Of a stretch of 64,000 bases of DNA, positions 34,492 through 43,922 are shown piece after piece. Source of the stretch: Candidatus Fimivivens faecavium (GTDB lineage: Bacteria > Bacillota > Clostridia > Oscillospirales > Ruminococcaceae); the NCBI GenBank assembly GCA_018716105.1, contig DVKH01000042.1, positions 124,001 through 188,000 of the forward strand, given 5' to 3'. The notes under the pieces were generated by a model that was not told the origin of the DNA, did no database searches, and saw only the letters and a program-made list of their open reading frames with translations. Position numbers and translations under genes: made by a program. How positions within the stretch are numbered: position 1 is the stretch's first letter; each line of letters starts with the position of its first letter.

Positions 34492-37400
34492 GTGGCAGGA
34501 CGTAAACCAAAAAAACGAACGGTCTCCGCGGCGGCAGCATGCCTTTCGCTTGCAATTCTAACCGCGGCGGCCGGGATCGCGGCCTATCTCACGATGGGGG
34601 ATTTTCCACCCATCTCCAATCCGTTTTCTTCAGCTTCGCCGTCCGAATCGGACGGCGGGGCTGCTTCGCTTTCTCCCGGCGAGGAGATCCTTCCCGTCAT
34701 TGGAGAGGATGAAGGGGAATCCGGCGGGGAATCAGCGGAAACCGGCGCGGAACAGACGGCCGAAGCCAACCGCCCAAGTGAGTTTCGCGCCGTAACCCTG
34801 AAGGCCGGCGTCGACTACGACGCGGCGGGAGATGAAGCGGAGAACAAGGCGCTGATCGACCAGGCGCTCGCCGACGCGAAGGAGATGACGATGAACACCA
34901 TCGTCATCGACACGGTGACGGCGGACGGAGAGGTGCTCTTTTCGTCGGGATCGCTCCCGCAGGCGGAGCAGACCTTTGACGCGGTGGGATATCTCGCTGA
35001 GCGCGCAAGGGCGGAGGGCTTTTATGTCTATGCGACGCTTGAAACGCTGGGCGCGACCCTTTCGGGCGGGGTACAGCCGGTCGGCGCGGTGACGATGGAC
35101 CGCCTCGACGCGCTGGAAAGCGAGGTCGAGGCATTTGTGAGAACCTATCAGCCGGATGGCGTGCTGCTCGACGGCTACTACAACATGGACTCTGACAGAA
35201 GCTATGCCGACTACCTCAAAAACGGGGGCGGCGAGGGGTATGAGAATTACATGCTCGGCTTGTCGCGCGCGGCGGTCGCCGCCGCGTCCACGTCGGCGCG
35301 GCGCGCAAAGCCCGGGATCGACGTGGGGCTCCTGACCGAGGCGGTCTGGGCCAACGCCTCATACGACGAACGGGGAAGCCAGACTTCGGCTCCGTTTACC
35401 ACGCGCTACGGCGGGAACAGCGACGCGACGGAATATCTTACAGACGGCCTTGCGGGTTTCGCGGCGGTCAAGGCCTTTGGGGCGACGACCGATTCTTCCA
35501 TGCCGTTTGAAGCGGTCGCCGGGTGGTGGTCCGAAGCCCTGGGCGGGACGGGAACCCCGCTTGTGATTGTGCACGCGGCCGACCGCGCTGTAACCGAGGC
35601 GGAGGGCTGGGGGGAATACGACCAGCTTGCGCGCCAGGTGATCGAGGCGAGAAAGCTCCAGAATTTCGCAGGGAGTATCTTCAACTCGATGAAGCGCCTT
35701 CAGGAAAACCCCAAGGACTGCGCGGGGAAGCTCGTCCAGTATTATAACGACGAGATCAAGCCCGAGCACATCATGACCGACCTGACCCTCACAAAGCCCT
35801 CGCAGATGACCTATACCACCTTTGACCCGAACGTGATCTTCGCCGGGGCGACCGACCCGAACACCGACGCGACCATCAACGACCAGAAGATCACGATCGA
35901 CGAAAACGGATTTTTCTCGATGTCGGTCGATCTGGAACCGGGGCTCAATACCTTTGTGATCAGGCACAAGGGAAAGGTCTACACCTACAACATCACCCGG
36001 CAGGTCGAGGTGCTTCAGGAGATCTCGCCGGGCGGCAACATGAACGTCGATGGCGGAACCAAGATCACCATCACGGCGATCGCCTACGAAAACTCGGCCG
36101 TCTTCGCGATGGTCGGCGGGACGAAGGTCGCGATGAGCCCATCCGAGGCGGAGGGCGACGACGTCAGCCTGCATGGCGCCTATAAAAAATATGTAGGCGT
36201 TTACACTGCGCCGAACGCGACGACTTCGGAACAGAACCTCGGGAACGTCACGGTTTACGGCTCCTGGGGACAGTTCACCGGGCAGAAGACCGGTGCGCTC
36301 CTCAAGGTAAACGCCAGGGCCCTGCCGAGCGACGGAACCCCGGTGAAAGTGGTCGCGGAATGGGCGGTGACCTATCCGACCGACCGTATTGCGCAGTATT
36401 CCGAGCCGGGCTGCCTGCCGCTTCCGAACGGGGCGCTCGATTATGCAATCGGGAACGAGATCGTCTATAACAACGGCAGCAAGACCTATCGGTATTACAA
36501 CCTTCAGTCCGGGCTGCGCGTGCTGTCCGACGATATCAGCGTGGTGAGCGCTTCGGAAGCCCCGGCGAACAACCGGATCTCCGGCTACTCGGTGGATGCG
36601 AACGAGCGGTTTACCGAGGTCACGATCAACACGGCTCAGAAGGTGAGCTATACTGCGAAATACAACGGTTCGACCTTTACCGTGCAGTTCCACTACACCA
36701 ACAGCGTGCCGAAGTCGATGCCGCTCGATCAAAACCCGCTGTTTTCCAACGCGGCCTGGTCTGGGGATACGCTGACGCTGACGCTTCTTAACAAAAACTG
36801 CTTTATGGGTTACCACGGGTATTTCAACGACGACGGCCAGCTGGTGCTCCGGTTCAATAATCTGCCGGCGAGCCTCTCGGACGCGACGATTGTGATCGAC
36901 CCGGGACATGGCGGGAACGATCCGGGCGCGATCGGCTTCCTCGCGGCCTATCCGGAAAAGGTGATCAACTATGCGATCGGGTCGTACCTCGCGGACGAGC
37001 TTTCTGCCCGCGGCGCGAAGGTGATCAAGCTCGACACGCAGAACAACAACATCGAGCTGATCGACCGGGTGCGGATTGCGGCGTCCTACAATCCCCACCT
37101 CTATATCGCGGTGCATGCGAACTCGTCGAGCGTCAGCTCGGCCGCGAGCGGAACCGAAGCCTATTACTTTACGCCCTATTCCTATCTGATGGCGCGATAT
37201 GCGGCGCAGACGGTTGCGGGCGCGCTCGGGACGGCCAACCGGGGCGGGAAGTTTGGAGAGTACCTGGTGACCAGGAACACGCAGTTCGCCTCCATCCTCG
37301 TCGAAACCGGCTTTGTCTCGAACGAGACGGAGTACCGCAAGCTGATCGACGACGGCTATCAGGCTGAGATTGCCAGCGCGATTGCGAACGCGGCGGAGGC

Positions 37401-38034
37401 CTATTTCGAGTCGATGTGCCAGGTGGGAACCTATATCACCGGCAGTCAGTCCTCGGGGGACATGTCGCCGGATGCAGCCTCCGGCGGCGTGGGGAACGCC
37501 GGGCTGTCGCTCGACCGGAAGAACCTGACGCTTAAGACCGGCGAGTCGGAGGCGCTTGTCCCGTCTTTGGACGACGTGGAATGGACTTCGAGCGATACGA
37601 AAGTGGTGACAGTGGATGAGGACGGCGTTGTGACGGCCGTGGGACCGGGCACCGCCTCCGTCACCGCCGAGGACCGTGAAAGCGGCCTCAAGGCCTCCTG
37701 CGCCGTGACCGTTTCGGGTTCGGGAGGGGGCGCTTCCTCCGGCGGGGAGGAGCCTTCTGATGGGCAGGGTTCCGGCCCGCTGGCCCTCAGCCCCGCGAAA
37801 ATAACCCTTTCGCCCGAGGAATCGGCGGCGACGCAGATCACCTACAGCGGCGAGGGTCCGGTTGAAATCGAATGGAAAATTGAAACCACCGAAGGGGAGG
37901 ACGTTGCGGTTGCGTCGGTCGACGGGGCCGACGTAACCATCACGGCGGTCAATCTTGGCCGGGCGAGGTTTACTGCGTCGGTCAAGGGGCAACCTGGCGT
38001 ATCGGCGGCCTGTGAAATCGTGGTGAAGGATTAG
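34492..38034 (+). CDS. Cell-wall amidase fusion: GHL10-like domain, Amidase_3, Big2-like repeats
   Basis: An 1180-residue exported protein. An N-terminal membrane/signal segment (about 8-36) and acidic linker precede a TIM-barrel-like domain (about 100-420) aligning with the upstream lipoprotein. A beta-rich middle follows. The N-acetylmuramoyl-L-alanine amidase domain (about 797-985) has zinc ligands H806 in DPGHGG, E822, H875 in AVHANS, and catalytic E938 in VETGFVSN. The C-terminus holds a bacterial Ig-like (Big2) domain (SLDRKNLTLKTGESEALVPS) and a second similar repeat. Start is GTG after AAGGGGAA. It cleaves the peptide side chain from peptidoglycan. Confidence 0.92.
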   Translation: MAGRKPKKRTVSAAAACLSLAILTAAAGIAAYLTMGDFPPISNPFSSASPSESDGGAASLSPGEEILPVIGEDEGESGGESAETGAEQTAEANRPSEFRAVTLKAGVDYDAAGDEAENKALIDQALADAKEMTMNTIVIDTVTADGEVLFSSGSLPQAEQTFDAVGYLAERARAEGFYVYATLETLGATLSGGVQPVGAVTMDRLDALESEVEAFVRTYQPDGVLLDGYYNMDSDRSYADYLKNGGGEGYENYMLGLSRAAVAAASTSARRAKPGIDVGLLTEAVWANASYDERGSQTSAPFTTRYGGNSDATEYLTDGLAGFAAVKAFGATTDSSMPFEAVAGWWSEALGGTGTPLVIVHAADRAVTEAEGWGEYDQLARQVIEARKLQNFAGSIFNSMKRLQENPKDCAGKLVQYYNDEIKPEHIMTDLTLTKPSQMTYTTFDPNVIFAGATDPNTDATINDQKITIDENGFFSMSVDLEPGLNTFVIRHKGKVYTYNITRQVEVLQEISPGGNMNVDGGTKITITAIAYENSAVFAMVGGTKVAMSPSEAEGDDVSLHGAYKKYVGVYTAPNATTSEQNLGNVTVYGSWGQFTGQKTGALLKVNARALPSDGTPVKVVAEWAVTYPTDRIAQYSEPGCLPLPNGALDYAIGNEIVYNNGSKTYRYYNLQSGLRVLSDDISVVSASEAPANNRISGYSVDANERFTEVTINTAQKVSYTAKYNGSTFTVQFHYTNSVPKSMPLDQNPLFSNAAWSGDTLTLTLLNKNCFMGYHGYFNDDGQLVLRFNNLPASLSDATIVIDPGHGGNDPGAIGFLAAYPEKVINYAIGSYLADELSARGAKVIKLDTQNNNIELIDRVRIAASYNPHLYIAVHANSSSVSSAASGTEAYYFTPYSYLMARYAAQTVAGALGTANRGGKFGEYLVTRNTQFASILVETGFVSNETEYRKLIDDGYQAEIASAIANAAEAYFESMCQVGTYITGSQSSGDMSPDAASGGVGNAGLSLDRKNLTLKTGESEALVPSLDDVEWTSSDTKVVTVDEDGVVTAVGPGTASVTAEDRESGLKASCAVTVSGSGGGASSGGEEPSDGQGSGPLALSPAKITLSPEESAATQITYSGEGPVEIEWKIETTEGEDVAVASVDGADVTITAVNLGRARFTASVKGQPGVSAACEIVVKD

Positions 38035-38541
38035 CATAGCGGCTGCCGGCGCGTCAACCGCCCGCAGGGCGGTGCGCGCGCTTGCGCCGGGCCGGGGTGT
38101 GCGCCAATAAAAACAGCCTCCTGGCCGGAGTGCGGCCGTGGATAATTTTGATTGCGCAGCCGGCGCTCTGTCCTGTTCGGGCGGCGGTATCCAAATGTAA
38201 GCCCGGCACGGCGGAGGACTGCGCGGCAATTGCAAAATGCACGAAACCGGCGGTAAACAGACGCAAACAGGATGGGAAGGGCCGCATGGGCCTTTCCCAT
38301 CACGGATGTTTCGGCTTTCGCGCACGCCTGCCGAGGGATAAGAGGGAAAGAAAGCATGGAAGATCTGCGCGAAAACGTTCGGAAACACCGGAAAGCCTGC
38401 TGGGTTCTCGCGGCGGCATATCTTGTTTTGGGGGGCGCTTTCATTTTCCAATCCGGATGGTAACCCAGATCACGCTGCCGGCCCCCAATTTCATCATTTT
38501 GACGTAACTGCGTTTGCAAAGGGCGAAAATGCAATAACCCA
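38035..38541. other. Spacer after the amidase gene
   Basis: About 500 bases with several GC-rich inverted repeats (for example ACCGCCC/GGGCGGT near 38058) and one possible 35-codon gene at 38356. Longer frames here are rich in Arg and Pro on both strands and look non-coding. Confidence 0.45.
38356..38463 (+). CDS. Possible 35-residue membrane peptide
   Basis: MEDLRENVRKHRKACWVLAA followed by a hydrophobic stretch and a TAA stop. A charged, helix-forming N-terminus and one short membrane segment give the appearance of a genuine small membrane protein. AGAGGGAAAG precedes the ATG. No homologue is recognised, so confidence is low. Confidence 0.3.
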   Translation: MEDLRENVRKHRKACWVLAAAYLVLGGAFIFQSGW

Positions 38542-38570
38542 TTGACAAGAAGGCGATGATCCCGTATAAT
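38542..38570 (+). promoter_or_regulatory. Consensus promoter of ATPase copy 2
   Basis: Perfect TTGACA (38542-38547), 17 bases, perfect TATAAT (38565-38570). It directs a leader of about 230 bases before the ATPase start. Confidence 0.88.
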
Positions 38571-38576
38571 TCAACT

Positions 38577-38728
38577 TAAATACACTTCAGAGAGGACTTG
38601 AACGAGAAATTATGGACGACGCCGGCAGTAGCGACGGGGACCGAAGTAACACCGACCGTAAACTGAATCTGTTTCGTCTATTAGGCATATCCTGCGTTTC
38701 GTGGTGAAACGGCAGGCTATGCCTTTTT
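38577..38728 (+). promoter_or_regulatory. Structured leader with terminator: candidate metal-responsive riboswitch/attenuator
   Basis: Between promoter and gene lie a closing helix ATGGACGA (38612-38619) with TCGTCTAT (38674-38681), enclosing GGCAGTAGC (38624-38632) and GGGGACCGAAGTAACACCG, and then an intrinsic terminator. Part of the inner sequence resembles the GGGGAGTAGC loop of yybP-ykoY manganese riboswitches, which often precede P-type ATPases, but the 3' half of that motif is not obvious and the element is short. I therefore call it a candidate only. Confidence 0.5.
38683..38728 (+). terminator. Terminator inside the ATPase 2 leader
   Basis: AGGCATA-CCTGC-GTTTC (38683-38700) pairs with GAAAC-GCAGG-TATGCCT (38706-38724), one mismatch and one bulge, loop GTGGT, followed by TTTTT. 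It stands 80 bases before the start codon and so should act conditionally. Confidence 0.85.
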
Positions 38729-38808
38729 GTGTTTCTTTTTCTGCTGGCCTCCGCTCAAAGGCGGTCAGAAATATATTTTTTTATTAAGAAAGGAGTGGTT
38801 TGTCCGTT

Positions 38809-41469
38809 ATGGATAATCACAAACGCATGCCTTGGCACGCTCAACAACTGACGGAGGTTTACCGTACGCTACATACCTCTGAGGAAGGATTAAGCGACGT
38901 CGAGGCTGCCGAAAGGCTCAGAAAATATGGGCGCAATGAATTGCGTTCAAAACCACCCAAGACCGTCTTGCAAATGCTGAAAGCGCAGGTCATCGACCCA
39001 ATGGTTCTTATCCTGATAGGCGCGGCGGCATTTTCCGCTGTTTTGCGGGAATGGACAGAGGCGGCGGTGATCTTCACCATCGTAATTGTCAACGCGATTA
39101 TCGGTATCGTGCAGGAGAAAAAAGCGCAATCGTCACTGGAGGCCCTGCGCAATATGAGCGCACCCACAGCGCGCGTCTTGCGGCAAGGCGAGGAGAGCAT
39201 CATTCCCGCCAGCGAATTGGTTCCGGGCGATATTGTAATGCTCAGCGACGGAGATATGGTCCCGGCCGACCTGCGGTTGATTGACTCCGCTAATTTGAAG
39301 GTGCAAGAGGCTTCGCTGACGGGCGAATCCGTCCCCTCAGAAAAGGAAGCGGAAGACGTGCTGCCGGAAGATTGCCCTCTTGGCGACCGCAGCAACATGG
39401 CATACGCATCTGCGATTGTGACCTATGGACGCGCGACCGGCGTAGTAGCCGCAACCGGCATGAACACAGAAGTAGGCAATATTGCCGGCATGCTGGATAG
39501 CCAAGATGATATAGATACTCCGCTCAAGCGGAAACTCAACGCGGTTGGAAAAACGCTTACCATCGTTGGCCTCATTGTTTGCGTTTTGATTTTTACGATT
39601 GGCGCATTGTATCAGCGGCCCCTGATCCCTCAATTCCTTGTTGCAATCTCTCTGGCAATCTCGATTATTCCGGAAGGGCTGCCTGCGACGGCTACGATTG
39701 TAATGGCGTTGGGCGTTCAGCGCATGGCGAAGAAAAACGCGCTGATTCGCAAATTGCCCGCGGTTGAGACTTTGGGGAGCGCCACGGTGATTTGCTCCGA
39801 CAAAACCGGCACCCTCACCTTGAACAAAATGACTGTGACGCAGATCGCAGTAAACGGCGATTTTGAAAATAGCGCAACCACGCCGGTGGAAAACGCCGCG
39901 CGTGAGCACCCGGAAGTATATCGGGAACTGGTTTATGCCGCCGCTCTCTGCAACGACGCGAGCCTTGATCCCGACCGGCCGGGAGAGATCATTGGCGACC
40001 CCACGGAGGGCGCGCTGATTTACATGGCGCAGGCGTTTGGCATTGACCATGAAAACCTGGAAGACGAATACCCGCGGGTTTTTGAACAACCCTTTGACTC
40101 CGACAGAAAGCGCATGACGACGGTCCATCGGGTTGACGGCCGTTGGATTGCTTATACAAAGGGCGCTGTAGATGAAATGCTGCCGCTTTGCACCCACATT
40201 CTGACTTCCAAAGGCGTGCGCCCGATCACAGAATCGGACAAAAAGAATATCGCAAGCTTATGCCTGTCCATGTCGGAAAACGCCCTGCGCGTGCTGGGAT
40301 TTGCAATGCGTTCTTTATCCGTTCTGCCGGTGGACGATGACGAGGATATAGAGTTTAACTTGACCTTTATCGGTGTAACCGGAATGATAGACCCGCCGCG
40401 AAAAGAAGTGGCCGCTTCCGTACGGACTTGCCGCCAGGCCGGCATCCGCACCATTATGATTACCGGCGACCATAAGATAACGGCTCTTGCAATTGCAAAA
40501 GAACTGGATATTTACCGCGCCGGCGACACGGTGATCTCCGGCGATGAACTGGAAGTTATGACGGATCCCGAACTTGACGCCGTGGTTAAGACGACGACCG
40601 TTTTTGCCCGTGTATCCCCTGCCGATAAGCTGAGAATCATCCAAAGCTTGAAACGGACAGGCGAAGTTGCCGCTATGACCGGGGATGGGGTCAATGACTC
40701 CCCAGCCTTAAAAGCGGCGGATATTGGCGTTGCTATGGGCATTACGGGGACGGATGTGGCGAAAGACGCTTCTGATATGATTTTACTGGACGACCGTTTT
40801 ACCACGATCGCATACGCAATTAAAGAGGGCCGCCGTGTCTATCGGAATATTCAAAAGGTAATCCAATTTTTATTAGTGGGAAATATTGCGGAAATCTTGA
40901 CTTTGTCGGTTGCGACATTGTTTAACTGGGACGCGCCGCTGCTGGCCGTTCATATCCTTTGGGTTAATCTCGCTACGGCTACGCTTCCCGCGCTGGCGTT
41001 GGGCGTTGACCCTGCCAGCAAAAATATTATGAAGCACCAGCCTGTTCAGTCGGGGACATTATTTGAAAAAGATCTGGTACGCCGCGTGCTCACACAAGGC
41101 GTTTTTGTGGCGGCCATGACGACATGCGCTTATTGGATTGGAACGGCGATGGGAAATCATAACGAAGGCCAAACGATGGCCTTTTGCGTGCTGGCCTTTT
41201 CTCAAATGCTGCGCGCCTTCAATCAGCGTTCAAATACAGAACCCATATGGGTGCGGGCGGAAGGGATAAACCCGTGGTTAATAATCTCCTTTCTTGCCTC
41301 GGCGTTGCTAATAGCTTGTATTTTGTTTGTTCCTTCTTTGCGGAGCGCGTTTCAGCTTACTTTATTGAATGCTGCGCAATGGAAAATCGTGATCGGGTTA
41401 TCTTTCCTTTCGATCGTCCAAGTGGAAATCGTGAAACTTTTCAAACGTGTTTCTTTGAAATTAAAATAA
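38809..41469 (+). CDS. P-type cation (calcium-type) ATPase, copy 2
   Basis: An 886-residue type-II P-type ATPase. [57 protein letters not shown] and [20 protein letters not shown] are all present, so it should be active. The ion is not certain; Ca2+ or Mn2+ are the family's usual substrates. The ATG at 38809 is 13 bases from AAAGGAG; a TTG at 38800 is an alternative with closer spacing. Codon use is visibly less GC-biased than the neighbours, including ATPase copy 1. It has its own consensus promoter and attenuator-like leader. Confidence 0.95.
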   Translation: MDNHKRMPWHAQQLTEVYRTLHTSEEGLSDVEAAERLRKYGRNELRSKPPKTVLQMLKAQVIDPMVLILIGAAAFSAVLREWTEAAVIFTIVIVNAIIGIVQEKKAQSSLEALRNMSAPTARVLRQGEESIIPASELVPGDIVMLSDGDMVPADLRLIDSANLKVQEASLTGESVPSEKEAEDVLPEDCPLGDRSNMAYASAIVTYGRATGVVAATGMNTEVGNIAGMLDSQDDIDTPLKRKLNAVGKTLTIVGLIVCVLIFTIGALYQRPLIPQFLVAISLAISIIPEGLPATATIVMALGVQRMAKKNALIRKLPAVETLGSATVICSDKTGTLTLNKMTVTQIAVNGDFENSATTPVENAAREHPEVYRELVYAAALCNDASLDPDRPGEIIGDPTEGALIYMAQAFGIDHENLEDEYPRVFEQPFDSDRKRMTTVHRVDGRWIAYTKGAVDEMLPLCTHILTSKGVRPITESDKKNIASLCLSMSENALRVLGFAMRSLSVLPVDDDEDIEFNLTFIGVTGMIDPPRKEVAASVRTCRQAGIRTIMITGDHKITALAIAKELDIYRAGDTVISGDELEVMTDPELDAVVKTTTVFARVSPADKLRIIQSLKRTGEVAAMTGDGVNDSPALKAADIGVAMGITGTDVAKDASDMILLDDRFTTIAYAIKEGRRVYRNIQKVIQFLLVGNIAEILTLSVATLFNWDAPLLAVHILWVNLATATLPALALGVDPASKNIMKHQPVQSGTLFEKDLVRRVLTQGVFVAAMTTCAYWIGTAMGNHNEGQTMAFCVLAFSQMLRAFNQRSNTEPIWVRAEGINPWLIISFLASALLIACILFVPSLRSAFQLTLLNAAQWKIVIGLSFLSIVQVEIVKLFKRVSLKLK

Positions 41470-41541
41470 ACGGGTTTGGCCTGACGTTTCACCCCTCGCC
41501 TGCGGCGGTCCGTTCCATGCCTGGAAGTCCAGGGACAGCCG

Positions 41542-41559
41542 GGGATTTCATCCCTTTTT
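41542..41559 (+). terminator. Weak terminator after ATPase copy 2
   Basis: GGGAT/ATCCC with a 3-base loop followed by five T residues; the stem is only 5 bases. Confidence 0.4.
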
Positions 41560-41624
41560 CCCGCGCGGGTCGGGCTGATTGACCGGCAGAACAAATCGTG
41601 GGCTGAATTCTGTATGAGGATTTG

Positions 41625-41653
41625 TTGCGCTTTCGCGCGGTTTTCGGTATACT
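41625..41653 (+). promoter_or_regulatory. Promoter of nfnAB
   Basis: TTGCGC (41625-41630), 17 bases, TATACT (41648-41653). A 9-codon frame (41671-41700) follows and its stop overlaps the nfnA ATG. Confidence 0.65.
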
Positions 41654-41696
41654 GATTTAGGAATCCGCGGATGAATATGAAAGTGAGCGTGAAAGC

Positions 41697-42515
41697 ATGA
41701 TCGATATCTGCGAAATGAAAGCCCTCGGCGGCGGGGTGTTCTTGATGCGCCTTGCGGCGCCGGAAATCGCAAAGCGGGCGAAGGCGGGTCAGTATTTGAT
41801 CCTGATGGCCGGGGAAACGTCGGAACGGGTTCCGCTGACTATTGCGGACTGGGATGGCAAGGCGGGAGTCGTGACGGTTCTTTTCCGGGTAGAAGGCGCT
41901 TCGACAAGGCGCCTCGCGGCAAAAAAGGCCGGGGAAACGCTCCCCCATGTGATGGGGCCGCTTGGGATGCCGACCGACGCCGGGGACGCGAAGCGGGTGC
42001 TGATCGCGGCATCCGGGATGGGCTGCACCGCAGCGCATGCGCATCTGAAGGCGCTTTTGGCCGGCGGGGCACAGGCTGCAGTGGTCGTGAGCGAAGAGGA
42101 AAACGACGCGCCGGTGCTCCTCGAAGAGATGAAGGACCTCGCGCCGGTGGAAACGGCCGCGGGGGACGGGACCTACCGGCCGGTCTGCGGGGCGGTTCTG
42201 GAAAAGCTCGGCGGGGTGGATCTCGTTCTCGCGTTCGGGCCGGCCCAGATGGTCAAAGCGGTTGCCGACGCGACCCGTGAGACGGGCGTCAGGATGATCG
42301 CGGGGCTTCGGCCGCTGGTGATCGACGGGACCGGGATGTGCGGCGGATGCCGTGTGCGGGTCAATGGAAAGTACCGCTATGCCTGCATCGACGGGCCGCA
42401 GTTCGACGGGCATGCGGTGGACTTTGACGAGCTGATCGGCCGGGGCGGGTTTTACCGCCGGCAGGAAGAGGAACAGGACGCGCATCTCTGCAGGCTTGGA
42501 ATCGGGAGGGATTGA
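41697..42515 (+). CDS. nfnA: NfnA-type FAD/NAD-binding subunit (sulfide/dihydroorotate dehydrogenase-like)
   Basis: A 272-residue ferredoxin-NADP reductase-like protein. ERVPLTIADW binds FAD, VEGASTRRLA and VLIAASGMGCTAAHAHLKAL the nucleotide, and GTGMCGGCRVRVNGKYRYAC is the [2Fe-2S] cysteine cluster. Paired with a GltA-like NfnB three bases downstream, it should form the NADH-dependent reduced ferredoxin:NADP+ oxidoreductase that couples ferredoxin and NADH to NADPH formation by electron bifurcation. No good ribosome binding site precedes the ATG; translation may be coupled to a tiny upstream frame. Confidence 0.88.
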   Translation: MIDICEMKALGGGVFLMRLAAPEIAKRAKAGQYLILMAGETSERVPLTIADWDGKAGVVTVLFRVEGASTRRLAAKKAGETLPHVMGPLGMPTDAGDAKRVLIAASGMGCTAAHAHLKALLAGGAQAAVVVSEEENDAPVLLEEMKDLAPVETAAGDGTYRPVCGAVLEKLGGVDLVLAFGPAQMVKAVADATRETGVRMIAGLRPLVIDGTGMCGGCRVRVNGKYRYACIDGPQFDGHAVDFDELIGRGGFYRRQEEEQDAHLCRLGIGRD

Positions 42516-42518
42516 ACG

Positions 42519-43922
42519 GTGGCGAATGAAAAACAGCTCCGGGTGCCGATGCCCGAGCAGGAGCCGCAGGAGCGGATCCATAACTTTGACGAGGTTGCCA
42601 AAGGCTATACGCCGGAGCAGGCGATGGAGGAGGCGGCGCGCTGCCTCCACTGCAAAAACCGGCCGTGTACGGCGGGCTGCCCGATTGGAAACCGGATTCC
42701 AGAGTTCATGGCGCTGACCGCCGAGGGAAAATTTGAGGAGGCCTACCGGGTGGTGCGGGAGAAGAGCTGTCTGCCCGCGATCACGGGTCGGGTCTGCTCA
42801 CAGGAGACCCAGTGCGAGCAGCGCTGCGTCCGCGGGATCAAGGGCGAGGCGCTTGGCATCGGACGGATCGAACGGTTCCTCGCGGACTGGGCGATGGAGC
42901 ATGGCGTTCCCCGCACCGTCGGGATGGAACCGGAGAACGGCCGGATGGTTGCGGTGGTCGGGTCGGGGCCGGCGGGCCTCACTTGCGCGGGGGAGCTGCG
43001 GCGGCGCGGGTACGGCGTGACGGTGTTCGAGGCGCTCCACGAGGCGGGCGGCATCCTCCGATACGGGATCCCGGAATTCCGGCTTCCGAACGCGCTGGTC
43101 CAGCGTGAAATCGACGCGCTCGAAAGGGAGGGCGTGAAGTTCACGCTCGACGCGCTGATCGGGCGGAGCTTTACGGTCGACGAGCTGTTCGGGATGGGTT
43201 ATGAGGCGGTGTTCCTCGGGACCGGGGCGAACATGCCGGGGTTCATGAACATCCCGGGCGAATCGCTGATTGGCGTCTATGCGGCGAACGAATATCTCGC
43301 CAGGCTCAGCCTGATGCGGGCGTTCGACGAGCGGTATGACACGCCGGTCCGGCGCGGGAAGAAGGTAGCGGTTGTCGGCGGCGGTAACGTCGCGATGGAT
43401 GCGGCGCGCTCCGCACTTCGGCTGGGAGCGCAGGAGGTTTCAATCATCTACCGCCGCAGCGCGGCCGAGATGCCTTCAAACAAGGCGGAGGCCGACGAGG
43501 CGGCGGCGGAGGGGGTTGTGTTCCGGTTCCTCACCAACCCGGTCCGCATCCTCGGAAACGAAGCCGGGGAGGTCTCGGGGATCGAATGCGTCGAGATGGA
43601 GCTTGGCGAGCCAGACGCCTCCGGACGGCGCAGGCCGGTCGAAAAGAAGGGATCAAACTTCCGGATTGAGGCAGATACGGTTGTGATGTCGATCGGGACC
43701 TCGCCGCATCCGCTGATCAGGGACACGACGCCGGGGGTTGAAGCCGACCGGTGGAACAGCCTGGTGGTGGACGAGGAGATGCGCACCTCCCGCGAGGGCG
43801 TCTGGGCGGCGGGCGATCTGGTGACCGGCGCGCTTACCGTTGTGGCGGCGGTGAAGGCCGCGAAGACGGCGGCGGAATCGATTGACGCCTATCTCCGGAA
43901 GAAACAGCCGCAGACCAACTGA
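42519..43922 (+). CDS. nfnB: NfnB-type NADPH-dependent oxidoreductase (GltA-like)
   Basis: A 467-residue flavoprotein. N-terminal cysteines (ARCLHCKNRPCTAGCPIGNR, CLPAITGRVC, QCEQRCVRG) ligate two [4Fe-4S] clusters; VAVVGSGPAGLTCAGELRRR binds FAD and KVAVVGGGNVAMDAARSALR binds NADP(H). It corresponds to the small subunit of glutamate synthase but without any large subunit nearby, and with nfnA upstream it is best read as the NfnB bifurcating subunit. Start is GTG at 42519 after GGGAGGG. Confidence 0.92.
   Translation: MANEKQLRVPMPEQEPQERIHNFDEVAKGYTPEQAMEEAARCLHCKNRPCTAGCPIGNRIPEFMALTAEGKFEEAYRVVREKSCLPAITGRVCSQETQCEQRCVRGIKGEALGIGRIERFLADWAMEHGVPRTVGMEPENGRMVAVVGSGPAGLTCAGELRRRGYGVTVFEALHEAGGILRYGIPEFRLPNALVQREIDALEREGVKFTLDALIGRSFTVDELFGMGYEAVFLGTGANMPGFMNIPGESLIGVYAANEYLARLSLMRAFDERYDTPVRRGKKVAVVGGGNVAMDAARSALRLGAQEVSIIYRRSAAEMPSNKAEADEAAAEGVVFRFLTNPVRILGNEAGEVSGIECVEMELGEPDASGRRRPVEKKGSNFRIEADTVVMSIGTSPHPLIRDTTPGVEADRWNSLVVDEEMRTSREGVWAAGDLVTGALTVVAAVKAAKTAAESIDAYLRKKQPQTN

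Noticed and set aside
35359..38451. 1030-codon minus-strand frame opposite the amidase gene
   Set aside because: Shadow of the GC-rich coding strand; Arg/His/Pro-rich without domains, while the plus-strand protein has clear catalytic motifs.
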